This document shows positions 54,775 through 64,000 of a stretch of 64,000 bases of DNA, piece after piece. Position numbers and translations under genes: made by a program. Numbering within the stretch: the first letter of the stretch is position 1; every line of letters begins with the position of its first letter. Source of the DNA: Eutreptiella sp. 'Long Island Sound 2002' (Eukaryota > Euglenozoa > Euglenophyceae > Eutreptiales > Eutreptiaceae); NCBI GenBank assembly GCA_964036045.1, contig OZ038381.1, positions 125,495,708 to 125,559,707 on the forward strand. Reading direction: 5' to 3'. The notes below the pieces were generated by a model. That model did not search any database and had not been told where the DNA came from. It worked only from the letters and a program-made list of their open reading frames with translations.

Positions 54775-55930
54775 GCCGCCATGTACCAAGTCGGCGGTTG
54801 GTTGGTCGGTCGTTTAATGGTTCGGCGTCGTTTGTTAATGTTGGTTGGTCGGTTGCGTGAAGGTAGTGTCCACGATTTTGTTCGTGGGTATGGTCGTTGG
54901 CGGGCGTGGCGCACCACGTTGTCTCCAACCTGTTGGACGCCGTTCCCGTCTCGACCCGTGCACGTCTGGCTGGTTTGGTGTTGGCCGGCTTGCTTGTGGT
55001 CTGTTAACGGTCAAGTGGCGGCTGCAGCTGCGGTGTGGTTGGTGCGCGGTTGTCTTTGCCGCCTCATGGTCGGCTTGGTTTGCGTGGGTTCCGTCGCGCT
55101 GCCGCCGGTGGTCGTATCGCCGAATGTTGTTTGTGTAGCCGGCACGCCCCTGTTGGTGCTGGTTAGTTGCATCCTGGTTTGTCCAAGTGTGTATAGTGTA
55201 GTTTGTTAACGTTGGTTGGTCGCGTTTGTAATGGTAGAGTTGCAGATTCTGTTTTGTTCGTAGGTATGGTGGTCGGCGGGCGTGGCGCACTACAGTGTCG
55301 CCGACCCGTTGGACGCCGTTCCCGTTTCGACCCGTGCACGCCTGGCTGGTTTGGTGTTGGCCGGCTTGCGTGTGGTCTGTTTACCGTCAAGTGGCGGCTG
55401 CAGCTGCGGTGTGGCTGGTGCGCGGTTGTCTTGGCCGCCTCATGGTCGGCTTGGTTTGCGTGTGTTCCGTCGCGCTGCTGCTGGTGGTCGTATCGCCGCA
55501 TGTTGTTTGTGTAGCCGGCAAGTCCGTGTCAGTGCTGGTTAGTTGCGTCTTTGTTTGTCCAGGTGTAGTGTAGTGTAGTTTGTTACTGTTGGTGGGTGAC
55601 GTTCGTAATTATAGAGTTGCGGTGTTCTGTTGTGTTCGCCGGTATAATCGTCGGCGCGCGTGGCGCACCACAGTGTCGCCAACCTGTCGGACGCCGTTCC
55701 CGTTTGGACCCCTGCATGCCTGGCTAGTTTGGTGGCGGCCGGCTTGCGTCTGGTCTGTTTATGGTTTTGTCGTGGCCGCTGCAGTGGTTTAGTTGGTGCA
55801 CGGTTGTGTTGGCCGGCTCATGGTCGGCTTGTTCGGCGTTGGTTCCTTGGCGCTGCAGCGGGCGCTTGCGCAGGCGGATGTTGTTCGTGTAGTTGTCCTG
55901 CTCGTTTCAGTGTTGGTTAGTCGTGCCCGG
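54775..55930 (+). repeat. 375-bp X array, three units
   Basis: Units restart with GTTTGTTAATG, GTTTGTTAACG and GTTTGTTACTG at about 54830, 55201 and 55578 (intervals about 371 and 377 bp). The first two are close relatives; the third is more diverged toward its end. Open frames on both strands are repeat by-products. Confidence 0.8.
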
Positions 55931-56120
55931 GTCGGCCTTTGTACGACGCGTCGTGTTACGTTGCCCGCTGTCATCTCACGCCGTGTAGACGCCGTGTGCT
56001 GAGGTAGGTGCACCGTGGGAAGGCCCGCGCGTGGGCAGCGAGTTGCGTTGAGTGGTTGTTGTTTGGGTCTTGTTGAGGGCGGCCTGTCTGGCGTGGGTTT
56101 CAGTGTGCCGTGACCGGGGT
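55931..56120. other. Spacer between the X array and the 3.2-kb duplication
   Basis: No gene, and no repeat found elsewhere in the window. It ends GTGACCGGGGT just before the duplication begins at GGATCAAG. Confidence 0.4.
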
Positions 56121-56355
56121 GGATCAAGTTTTTCTTCAGCCAAACCACCAATGGGGTCCCTGTCCAGCTCAGCATCATCTGTTGAGTGGACATGCTTCAT
56201 CTGTTACCAGTAATACTCTTTTTTTTGCTTGACACTCCCAATAACTTGTGGCAGGTGTGCATCATGAGCAATGCTGGAGGATGCACCCTGTGCAACACCT
56301 CCAACGTATGTGCTCCTTTTGTTAGGAATGCAACAACATTAGAAATAATTTCTTG

Positions 56356-56640
56356 AGTCATCAATTAGATTTGCAAGGCTTGTTTAGAGCGCTGAATGTC
56401 CGCCCGCGTAAACATATTGTACAATGTGACCAAGTCAAGGGTGCCTGTAATGTCACTCCAGTGTGGGCGCCTGCTTGATTCCTCAATTCTACCATCATTA
56501 CCTGACTTTGGAGGGGCAATGGACTGCTCCTTGCGCGAGGCCTCGCGCAAGGAACAGTCCATTGCCCCCTAAAAAGCATTTTGTGGACCCATGAGGACCA
56601 AGAAAAGGCCAAAATTCCTTACATAAGAGTACATTTGGTG
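56356..56640 (-). pseudogene. Minus-strand exon-like segment, unknown, copy 1
   Basis: Minus strand: after an acceptor-like AATGCTTTTCAG (about 56570-56580) the frame 56562-56365 gives MDCSLREASRKEQSIAPPKS, which is palindrome-derived sequence, and then PHWSDITGTLDLVTLYNMFT and RADIQRSKQALQ. A donor-like CAG|GTAATG lies just after the palindrome, so the palindrome may be its own small exon or a retained insertion. The downstream part is preserved in copy 2 (59766-59569). Family unknown. Confidence 0.35.
56513..56568. repeat. 56-bp near-perfect palindrome with GCGCGAGGCCTCGCGC core
   Basis: The left arm GGGGCAATGGACTGCTCC and right arm GGAACAGTCCATTGCCCC surround TTGCGCGAGG|CCTCGCGCAA. The arms are 28 bp with one mismatch. 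The core is the same as that of the hairpins at 4.9-9.7 kb. Confidence 0.85.
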
Positions 56641-58300
56641 TTTCAAAAACGGCTTGATCTTTTGCAAGCCAAAGAATGGTTCTTTTGATGTTTTTTGAGG
56701 CCCTGTATTTTGGGCACTTTCTGTCGTTTTAAACCATGCAACCTGAGCCGCCTAAGCACCAGGTGGTCGCCCCACCTGGGCTTACCTACCTTACCTACCG
56801 CTGGAGAGTGATGCGAGGTGAGGGAAAAAGCGAAACACAAGCGAGACACGACGCTATGCATAGGTGTGTATGTTCTAATCAGTACAACAAAAAGGGTGGT
56901 TGTGCTGTAAGAGCAGTTGTCACGGTTGCCCCGCATTGCACCGCAGGGCAGGACCGGTAGCCCCCCGAGACAACCACTCCCTGGCCGAAGGCCATCTGTT
57001 TTTTCCCTAATCTTACCTCTAACAACCTGCAATCTTTCTAATCTAGCCCTCTATCGTTTGTTAGCGTTGCTACAAGGCACTTTCACGGAGACACGAGACG
57101 AGCAATGTGCATGCTGCATACGAGACGAGCACACCTGTGGTTTATACCTGATTCATCGAAGTCTTCTCGTTCATTTTTGAATTCTTGGACTTTAGACTCT
57201 TTCTGTCAGTAAGCATGGACTCTTTATGTTTATTTATTTCTGTGTGTTTCGTCATTCTCGTCATTATACGTAACATACGTTTATAATCGCATTAATTCTT
57301 TGTTTTCCAGCGCTTCGCTAGAACACGCTCCTGCGCGCCCTCTTCTTCTGTGTGGGAATTTCCGGAATTAAAGAATCTGGAGATGACCACAAATTTTATA
57401 AAAATGTGCATCTGATGCACAATTGGATTCTGGTCAGGTATGTGCTTTCAGAAAAATTCTAGGCCGTCATTTGACGGATTTAGGTGTTGTCGCTTCGCGT
57501 TTGCGTGGATTCGTCCCTCATCCTTCCATTCCTCTGTTGTACAGATATCCTCGCAAAGCGTCGCTGAGTAGGCCGCTGTTCGGGCCAAAAAGCAGCAGCA
57601 GGAGACTTAACCAGAACCAAGACCCCACCAAGTGGCAATTTCAGTTTAATTGTCGCCCCCTCGCCCCAGTACCAGGACAGGTGTCTCCATCAGGTTCCAT
57701 GAGACTTCGATCGAGCGTCCTATGAAAGTCTGGCGTTGGGTTGTGTTACGCTGCAGCTTGGAGGGAGGGATGCATATGCATATGGTCTTTGCATGCCCTA
57801 TTCTAACCCCACCAAGCCACAGAAACCCCCGCAGCGCCAAGAGCGCTGAGCTTTCTGTTGGAAATTGTCATGAACAATGCAGCAAGAGTCGCTGGCCATG
57901 GTAAAGCGCTCCTTTCCAGTCTAGGGGAAGCTTTAGGTATTTTAAAGTAGGTGTGGAAACCAAGGAAAGGCCAAGAAAAAACCCCTTTTTCCTGAAAATG
58001 GGACAGTGCCGGCCACCAGAACACAAGGGGAGAGTAAGAAAAAGTGCTTTTCCAATGCTTTAGGGTATACTCTAGTTGTATTAGAGGTGCTCTAAGCACT
58101 GTTGCATTTTTATCTTAGTATTGGCCTAACCAAAATGGGTGATAACACATCTTGACCTATAGAACCAAACACTAAGTCAGGATGTTGTGTGCACCCCTTA
58201 ATCCCAAAACAATGTGCACTAAAGCATATTTTCCTGAGTGACTGAGGCACTGATATACTGAGTCAGAGCCTATGAATTTCTCTATGTTTTCTCATGAATT

Positions 58301-58389
58301 CTTAGCTATCCTAGTGGTATGCACCCTAGGGGGCTGGGTCACCTTTTTTCGAGAGGTCCTGGGTTCAATTCCCAGTCAGCCTAGCTAAG
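58301..58389 (+). repeat. tRNA-like element, copy 1 (SINE or tRNA pseudogene)
   Basis: A perfect T-arm (CTGGG-TTCAATT-CCCAG, 58359-58375), a D-arm-like stem (CCTAG...CTAGG) and outer bases that pair (CTTAGCTA 58301-58308 with TAGCTAAG 58382-58389). The B box GGTTCAATTCC is intact. Spacing between the anticodon arm and T-arm is too short for a working tRNA. The related fragment at 37298-37360 indicates a dispersed family. Confidence 0.5.
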
Positions 58390-58732
58390 TAGGAACATCC
58401 CATGTGACATTGCAGTGACCTCAGCGCCACAAGCCATGCCACCTCAGCACCTATGGGACCCAAACAAAGTGCACATCTCAAGATGGCACTATGGAAGAGT
58501 GTGAGCCCTTGGGGCAGTTTTTCAATCAGTGTTTCTCAAACATGTAAAATATTTCATCCTGAGTTGCTTTGAATGTTATTTGACGTGGTCTCTTGTTGAT
58601 AGTTCTCTTTATCTAACTCTTTGTGACTGCAGCCGTTCATGCTTTGATCCTGTTTAGGATCATGAAAACAGAAGCATGGCGGAGTAAATATCAATGCAAA
58701 GCATATGCAACATGTGGTACAAGGGCTGCCCC

Positions 58733-58752
58733 ATGCGCGAGACCTCGCGCAT
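58733..58752. repeat. Hairpin ATGCGCGAG-AC-CTCGCGCAT
   Basis: Perfect inverted repeat with 9-bp arms and a two-base centre, lying 24 bp downstream (minus strand) of a GTGAGG donor. Confidence 0.75.
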
Positions 58753-58776
58753 AACTTACTAAACCAAAAACCTCAC

Positions 58777-58972
58777 CTGATTCATTTTCCTTTGGAAAGA
58801 CGGCATCAGGGTCGAGTGGTCTCACTAGCCACCCCACGGTTTGTTCTTTGATTTGCACTGCTTGAAGAAAGATGTATAGGTTGTGATTTTCAAGTTCTGG
58901 GACTGCATTGCAGTCCTCATTGCGCGGGACCTCGCGCAAAAAAAGGCCCAGAGAATATATTCTTTGTACCAT
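58777..58972 (-). CDS. Minus-strand exon of an unknown protein
   Basis: The frame from ATG 58972 reads MVQRIYSLGLFLREVPRN, then CNAVPELENHNLYIFLQAVQ, QIKEQTVGWLVRPLDPDAVF and PKENESG, and reaches a CAG|GTGAGG donor whose first intron base is 58776. It continues open past the donor to 58691 only as intron-like text holding a hairpin. Another hairpin (TTGCGCGGGACCTCGCGCAA, 58919-58938) overlaps the exon start, so the true 5' boundary may be after it. The mix of residues is that of a normal globular protein. The family is unknown, and it occurs once, between the two duplicated segments. Confidence 0.4.
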
Positions 58973-59030
58973 TGTGATGGGTTCTCATCTGATAGCGCTT
59001 GTGCACAACCTTCACTGAAGCAATGAGTAC

Positions 59031-59293
59031 CTAAATTGTCGTTGAGTCATTGAAATTTACCAGAAGCTTGCCCCCCTCGGAGGCGGAAAATCCATTTTTT
59101 GGCTTGGTCAGCTGCTGCGCTTGGCAGACTGCTTCCCCCAGGGCACTTTCTTTTCCCAGGTATCGAACATCATCTTGATAATTGGTGTCGTTTGCACTAC
59201 ATTGCATTTTACTCTCCAAAAAATCCATTTTTTTGGGGCCAAAAAAACGCTCAAAAAAGTGCCATGCATGACAAATTCATATTTTCTTTGCAC
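59031..59293 (-). CDS. Possible further exons of the same minus-strand gene
   Basis: Two overlapping minus frames (59228-59031: MDFLESKMQCSANDTNYQDD onward; 59293-59108: IIKMMFDTWEKKVPWGKQSA) have normal protein composition, unlike the surrounding repeats. They precede the 58972 exon on the same strand. Splice signals between them are unclear, so they are reported as candidate exons only. Confidence 0.3.
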
Positions 59294-59324
59294 ATTTCAC
59301 TTTCATGTATAGTCAACAACGGAA

Positions 59325-61860
59325 GGATCAAGTTTTCCTTCAGCCAAACCACCAATGGGGTCCCTGTCCAGCTCAGCATCATCTGTTGAGTGGACATGCT
59401 TCATCTGCTACCAGTAATACTCTTTTTTTTGCTTGACACTCCCAATAACTTGTGGCAGGTGTGCATCATGAGCAATGCTGGAGGATGCACCCTGTGCAAC
59501 ACCTCCAACGTATGTGCCCCTTTTGTTAGGAATGCAAAAACATTAGAAATGATTTCTTGAGTCATCAATTAGATTTGCAAGGCTTGTTTAGAGCGCTGAA
59601 TGTCCGCCCGCGTAAACATATTGTACAATGTGACCAAGTCAAGGGTGCCTGTAATGTCACTCCAGTGTGGGCGCCTGCTTGATTCCTCAATTCTACCATC
59701 ATTACCTGACTTTGGAGGGGCAATGGAACGCTCCTTGCGCGAGGCCTCGCGCAAGGAACAGTCCATTGCCCCCTGAAAAGCATTTTGTGGACCCATGAGG
59801 ACCAAGAAAAGGCCAAAATTCCTTACATAAGAGTTCATTTGGTGTTTCAAAAACGGCTTGATCTTTTGCAAGCCAAAGAATGGTTCTTTTGATGTTTTTT
59901 TAGGCCCTGTATTTTGGGCACTTTCTGTCGTTTTATACCATGCAACCTGAGCCGCCTAAGCACCAGGGGGTGGCCCCACCTGGGCTTACCTACCTTACCT
60001 ACCGCTGGAGAGTGAAGCGAGGTGAGGGAAAAAGCGAAACACAAGCGAGACACGACGCTATGCATAGGTGTGTGTGTTCTAATCAGTACAACAAAAAGGG
60101 GGGTTGTGCTGTAAGAGCAGTTGTCACAGTTGCCCCGCATTGCACCGCAGGGCAGGACCGGTAGCCCCCCGAGACAACCACTCCCTGGCCGAAGGCCATC
60201 TGTTTTTTCCCTAATCTTACCTCTAACAACCTGCAATCTTTCTAATCTAGCCCTCTATCGTTTGTTAGCGTTGTTACAAGGCACTTTCACGGAGACACGA
60301 GACGAGCAATGTGCATGCTGCATACGAGACGAGCACACCTGTGGTTTATACCTGATTCATCGAAGTCTTCTCGTTCATTTTTGAATTCTTGAACTTTTGA
60401 CTCTTTCTGTCAGTAAGCATGGAATCTTTATGTTTTTTTATTTCTGTGTGTTTCGTCATTTTCGTCATTATACGTAACATACGTTTATAATCGCATTAAT
60501 TCTTTGTTTTCCGGCGCTTCGCTAAGACACGCTCCTGCGCGCCGTCTCTTTCTGTGTGGGAATTTCCTGAATTAAAAAATCTGGAGATGACCACAAATTT
60601 TATAAAAATGTGCATCTGATGCACAATTGGATTCTGGTCAGGTATGTGCTTTCAGAAGAATTCTAGGCCGTCATTTGACGGATTTAGGTGTTGTCGCTTC
60701 GCGTTTGCGTGGATTCGTCCCTCATCCTTCCATTCCTGTGTTGTACAGATATCCTCGCAAAGCGTCGCTGAGTAGGCCGCTGTTCGGGCCAAAAAGCAGC
60801 AGCAGGAGACTTAACCAGAACCAAGACCCCACCAAGTGGCAATTTCAATTTAATTGTCGCCCCCTCGCCCCAGTACCAGGACAGGTGTCTCCATCAGGTT
60901 CCATGAGACTTCGATCGAGCGTCCTATGAAAGTCTGGCGTTGGTTTGTGTTATGCTGCAGCTTGGAGGGAGGGATGCATATGCATATGGTCTTTGCATGC
61001 CCTATTCTAACCCCACCAAGCGGCAGAAACCCCCGCAGCGCCAAGAGCGCTGAGCATTCTGTTGGAAATTGTCATGAACAATGCAGCAAGAGTCGCTGGC
61101 CATGGTAAAGCGCTCTTTTCCAGTCTAGGGGAAGCTTTAGGTATTTTAAAGTAGGTGTGGAAACCAAGGAAAGGCCAAGAAAAAACCCCTTTTTCCTGAA
61201 AATGCGACAGTGCCGGCCACCAGAACACAAGGGGAGAGTAAGAAAAAGTGCTTTTCCAATGCTTTAAGGTATACTCTAGTTGTATTAGAGGTGCTCTAAG
61301 CACTGTTGCATTTTTATCTTAGTATTGGCCTAACCAAAATGGGTGATAACACATCTTGACCTATAGAACCAAACACTAAGTCAGGATGTTGTGTGCACCC
61401 CTTAATCCCAAAACAATGTGCACTAAAGCATATTTTCCTGAGTGACTGAGGCACTGATATACTGAGTCAGAGCCTATGAACTTCTCTATGTTTTCTCATG
61501 AATTCTTAGCTATCCTAGTGGTATGCACCCTAGGGGGCTGGGGCACCTCTTTTCGAGAGGTCCTGGGTTCAATTCCCAGTCAGCCTAGCTAAGTAGGAAC
61601 ATCCCATGTGACATTGCAGTGACCTCAGCGCCACAAGCCATGCCACCTCAGCACCTATGGGACCCAAACAAAGTGCACATCTCAAGATGGCACTATGGAA
61701 GAGTGTGAGCCCTTGGGGCATTTTTTCAATCAGTGTTTCTCAAACATGTAAAATATTTCATCCTGAGTTGCTTTGAATGTTATTTGATGTGGTCTCTTGT
61801 TGATAGTTCTCTTTATCTAACTCTTTGTGACTGCAGCTGTTCATGCTTTGATCCTGTTTA
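59325..61860 (+). repeat. 2.54-kb duplicated segment, copy 2
   Basis: Direct repeat of 56121-58656 at offset 3204. It carries its own palindrome (59717-59772), in which the left arm reads GGAACGCTCC in place of GGACTGCTCC so pairing is poorer, and a second tRNA-like copy (61505-61593) with a better anticodon-arm stem (ACCTC/GAGGT). Confidence 0.9.
61505..61593 (+). repeat. tRNA-like element, copy 2
   Basis: Same as 58301-58389 with a few changes. ACCTC-TTTTCGA-GAGGT could form an anticodon arm with TTC at the anticodon position, but only one base separates it from the T-arm, so it is not a standard tRNA. Confidence 0.5.
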
Positions 61861-62394
61861 TCTTCTACTTGCTTATCTCTGGCTTGGGTTATCCTGAATT
61901 GTTTGTATTTCAACAACAAAACATTTTCATCATCAAAAACAAGCAGCAGGAACCTGACACCAGCAGCAAGCAGCAGGGGAGGCACATCAAAAACACAGTG
62001 CTGAAAACACCATAAAACTTTCTCATCCCGTAACCATCTCACCGTAGCTCTTCACTGCGCATGCCTCCATGTGGCCATGTGTTTATGTACATGCAAAATA
62101 ATTGCACACAAGAGGGAATGTGGTTGTCAATTTGTGCATATCCATGAGTGTGATGACGTGTGTATGGGGGAATTTGTGTGTTTGTGTTTGGATATTTGTG
62201 TCCCACACAAAGTAGGTGTGCTTGGATGTTTATGTGTTTGTCGCGGTCAGTACATGTATGCAATTATGTATGTGTGAATGCACGCTCAAGTTCTTGGTGA
62301 AAAGACATGGTGAAAGATGCGGACCAATGTTGGTGTGAAAAGGGTGAAGTGTGAGCCGGCAAGGGTGGGAAGAGAGGGCAGAAAGGGGGAGAAA
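61861..62394. other. AT/GT-rich spacer
   Basis: TG-rich text (GTGTGTTTGTGTTTGGAT) and AAC/AGC-rich text. No supported gene. Confidence 0.45.
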
Positions 62395-62540
62395 ATCCTG
62401 AGTGAGCCCTGAGTGAGCCCCTAATCAGCTCTCAGTGAGTGCTCAGTTAGCCATTTGGTGTGCTGAGTGAGAGGTAAGCGAGAGCTAAGTCAGAGCTAAG
62501 TGACCCGGCTCACTGAGGGCTCAGTGATGGCTAAGCTGGG
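62395..62540 (+). repeat. Irregular GAGTGAGC/GAGCTAAGT short repeats
   Basis: About twelve imperfect repeats of 10-12 bp (CTGAGTGAGCCC, GAGAGCTAAGTCA, CTCAGTGATGGCT). No coding capacity. Confidence 0.65.
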
Positions 62541-62679
62541 CGCTCAGTCAATGAGCCGTTGAAAACAAAAAACCCCCCCCTGAAACCTGACAAAGTGAGT
62601 ATCTAAAACTTCTAAAAATATTAGATGCACATTACCTTGCATGCACGCAACCAGTGTGGGCGCACGAAAAACAGCAAAA

Positions 62680-62990
62680 AAAGGGGGGGGGGCAACCACA
62701 AAGCGCCGAGGCCCAGCGCACCAAGGGCCGGACACAACGGAAAGGCGGAGATGACGGGGGCGCAGAAAAAAAAGGAAAGGAGCAAGGGGGGCGGGGCAAC
62801 AAAAAAGGGCCCAGCCTCAGGGCACCCAGGGCCTGAAACAACAGAAAGGCGGAAACAAGGGAGGCGCGAGAAGATAAAAGAAAAAAAAAGAGAAAAGAAA
62901 ACACAGGGGCACACCAAGCCTGGGGGGGGGGGCGAAAAGAAAACAAAATGGCAACACGAACGGTGAGGCGCACCAGGACGCGCCCGGGAG
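62680..62990 (+). repeat. Composite repeat with units of about 95 bp, second locus
   Basis: Repeats of GGGCCGGACACAACGGAAAG..GCGGAGATGACGGGGGCGCA text, followed by AAAATGGCAACACGAACGGT and GAGGCGCACCAGGACGCGCC. The same blocks in the same order as 16591-16935. Confidence 0.6.
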
Positions 62991-62994
62991 GGCG

Positions 62995-63135
62995 GCCTGT
63001 CCGACCCGGCCAGGACGCCCCCCGGACAGGCGAGTGCAACCACACACACATGGGATGCCGGCCCGCCCGACCCGACCAGGACGCCGCCCGGACGGGCGAG
63101 TGCAACCACACACACACGGGAGAACACAACAACAA
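62995..63135 (+). repeat. 66-bp tandem repeats (two units)
   Basis: GACCCGGCCAGGACGCC at 63003 recurs as GACCCGACCAGGACGCC at 63069; each is followed by CGGGCGAGTGCAACCACACACAC. Probably a diverged relative of the 62-bp units next to the arrays. Confidence 0.7.
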
Positions 63136-63849
63136 ACACACACTTCCGGACCCGGTTGTGGCGTCCTCCGACTCCAAATGGGAGGCGACTGCGTCCAGAC
63201 AAAACAGCCCCGGTGCACCAGCCGACTCCCCCGTCAAGAAGCGGATGGTACGCAAAACCGGACGCGTGTGTGACCGGGTCAAGACGCGCAAAACCACCGC
63301 AGCGCACTCAGCCCAAGACCGACGCCGGAGGGAGCAGCCAGGGACAACCCCACAGCCGGACCTCGAACGGTTACGACGCGGAGCAAGCCCAGCGCCCCCG
63401 CCGCGGCAGGGGCCAGCGGCGAGCATCATGAGCTCCGTTCCCGGCCAGCCTCCATGTGCCCCTTGCAGCCGCCCAGCAAATCCAGGAACGTGAGCCTCTG
63501 GTAGGGGAAGGCACCACGGCGACTGGAAAGCGGACAGGCGCACCGAGAGCGACAGGAACAGACGAGTTACGGCGCACCAAAGCTTGTCCACGAGGCACGC
63601 CCGAGAGGAACCCTGCGGGCCGCAACCAAGGCACAGGACCAGGTGCCAAAAACAGGGCCCAGCCCAGGGAGCACACGGCACACCACAAACGCGGGAGGCG
63701 CGGGAGCACGCTGGGTGCACAGAGGAACCGCAGCCGAAACACAAAAGCGCACCACACAACCAGACAACGCAAAAGCCGCGCACACAAAATAGCCAAGGCG
63801 CAAAGGACACCACAAACAGAATACAGCAAGCACACACAGCAGAGAACAA
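63136..63849. other. GC/AC-rich stretch without gene
   Basis: Open frames on both strands reflect composition. The last 120 bp resemble 15850-16000 (CACCACAAACAGAATACAGC-like text). Confidence 0.4.
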
Positions 63850-64000
63850 GTAGGTAGGTAGGTATCTTCGGGAGCTCAGGGTGCCCCCTTTGACAGTGCG
63901 GGAGGAAGGTCTTACCAAGGGGACGTCCTGTCCCTCCCTCTGCCCTAGGTCAGGTGCCTCTTAAGCCGCTCCTGCAGGTGCTTGGGAAGGCAGTGTCGCG
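63850..64000 (+). repeat. Module copy 5 with GGTA tail, cut by the window end
   Basis: (TAGG)n at 63850-63862, then TATCTTCGGGAGCTCAGG and onward in the orientation of copy 1 as far as GCTTGGGAAGGCAGTGTCGC. It continues beyond the window, where a 65-bp array would be expected if the structure is the same. Confidence 0.85.

Larger units (their letters stand above)
56121..58656 (+). repeat. 2.54-kb duplicated segment, copy 1
   Basis: Begins GGATCAAGTTTTTCTTCAGC and ends TTTGATCCTGTTTA. The same sequence occurs at 59325-61860, exactly 3204 bp away, with only scattered substitutions. Inside are a long palindrome, a tRNA-like sequence and minus-strand frames. Confidence 0.9.

Noticed and set aside
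58301-58389. Functional tRNA-Glu gene (TTC at the anticodon position in copy 2)
   Set aside because: Only one base lies between the anticodon arm and T-arm, the acceptor pairing is offset, and copy 1 has a broken anticodon stem.
62632-63918. 428-codon minus-strand ORF
   Set aside because: Spans several unrelated repeat blocks (units of about 95 bp, 66-bp repeats, the GGTA tail), so it cannot represent one protein-coding gene.

Overview
This is a stretch of eukaryotic nuclear DNA made almost entirely of transposable elements, their wreckage, and tandem or interspersed repeats. The eukaryotic reading rests on Ty3/gypsy chromodomain retroelement pieces, GT-AG intron signals with a pyrimidine-rich acceptor, tRNA-like sequences, a LINE-type zinc finger and many microsatellites. 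Base composition changes abruptly: about 42.5-51.2 kb is very GC-rich, while 36.5-42 kb and 56-62 kb are mixed or AT-rich. A repeat-bloated protist or microalga (a prasinophyte such as Cymbomonas, or a dinoflagellate) is my guess from the style of the retroelements. The sequence does not prove it. I see no intact conventional host gene.

Layout. 1.5-2.9 kb: a decayed Ty3/gypsy integrase with chromodomain. 3.0-4.4 kb: unassigned, possibly gag-like ORF remnants. 4404-9944: a 5.54-kb unit bounded by 35-bp terminal inverted repeats, holding a minus-strand, intron-containing, nonsense-riddled gene and several short hairpins; I read it as a DNA transposon of unrecognised superfamily. 9.9-10.9 kb: more coding relic. 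10.9-12.3 kb: a 375-bp repeat family (called X) and its conserved end. 12.3-28.0 kb: a huge inverted arrangement of 65-bp tandem arrays (about 26 units plus, about 157 units minus), each capped by a 0.57-kb module ending in a TACC-type microsatellite. 27.3-35.3 kb: a tandem duplication with a period of about 4.0 kb, each copy carrying a module and a 5'-truncated chromodomain retroelement. 35.3-42.5 kb: low gene density with coding relics at 38.96-40.34 kb. 42.5-51.2 kb: GC-rich DNA with a long decayed minus-strand coding region that carries a reverse-transcriptase-associated zinc finger. 51.3-55.9 kb: more X repeats, split by a C-rich segment with 186-bp repeats. 56.1-61.9 kb: a tandem duplication with period 3204 bp, containing palindromes of the same design as those at 4.9-9.7 kb. 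62-64 kb: low-complexity repeats and the start of a fifth module copy.

How the parts relate. Nothing here forms a working pathway. The most informative threads are (a) the 35-bp TIR element with hairpins inside its inferred introns, and the same hairpin core 50 kb away beside another inferred intron; (b) the inverted 65-bp arrays, which resemble a Foldback-type structure or two head-to-head insertions of an element with a microsatellite tail; (c) stop codons that repeatedly sit where a C-to-T change would explain them, which suggests decay by methylation-type mutation; and (d) the GC-rich minus-strand element. The very long ORFs in the arrays, up to 758 codons, are by-products of stop-free repeat units and are not annotated as genes.
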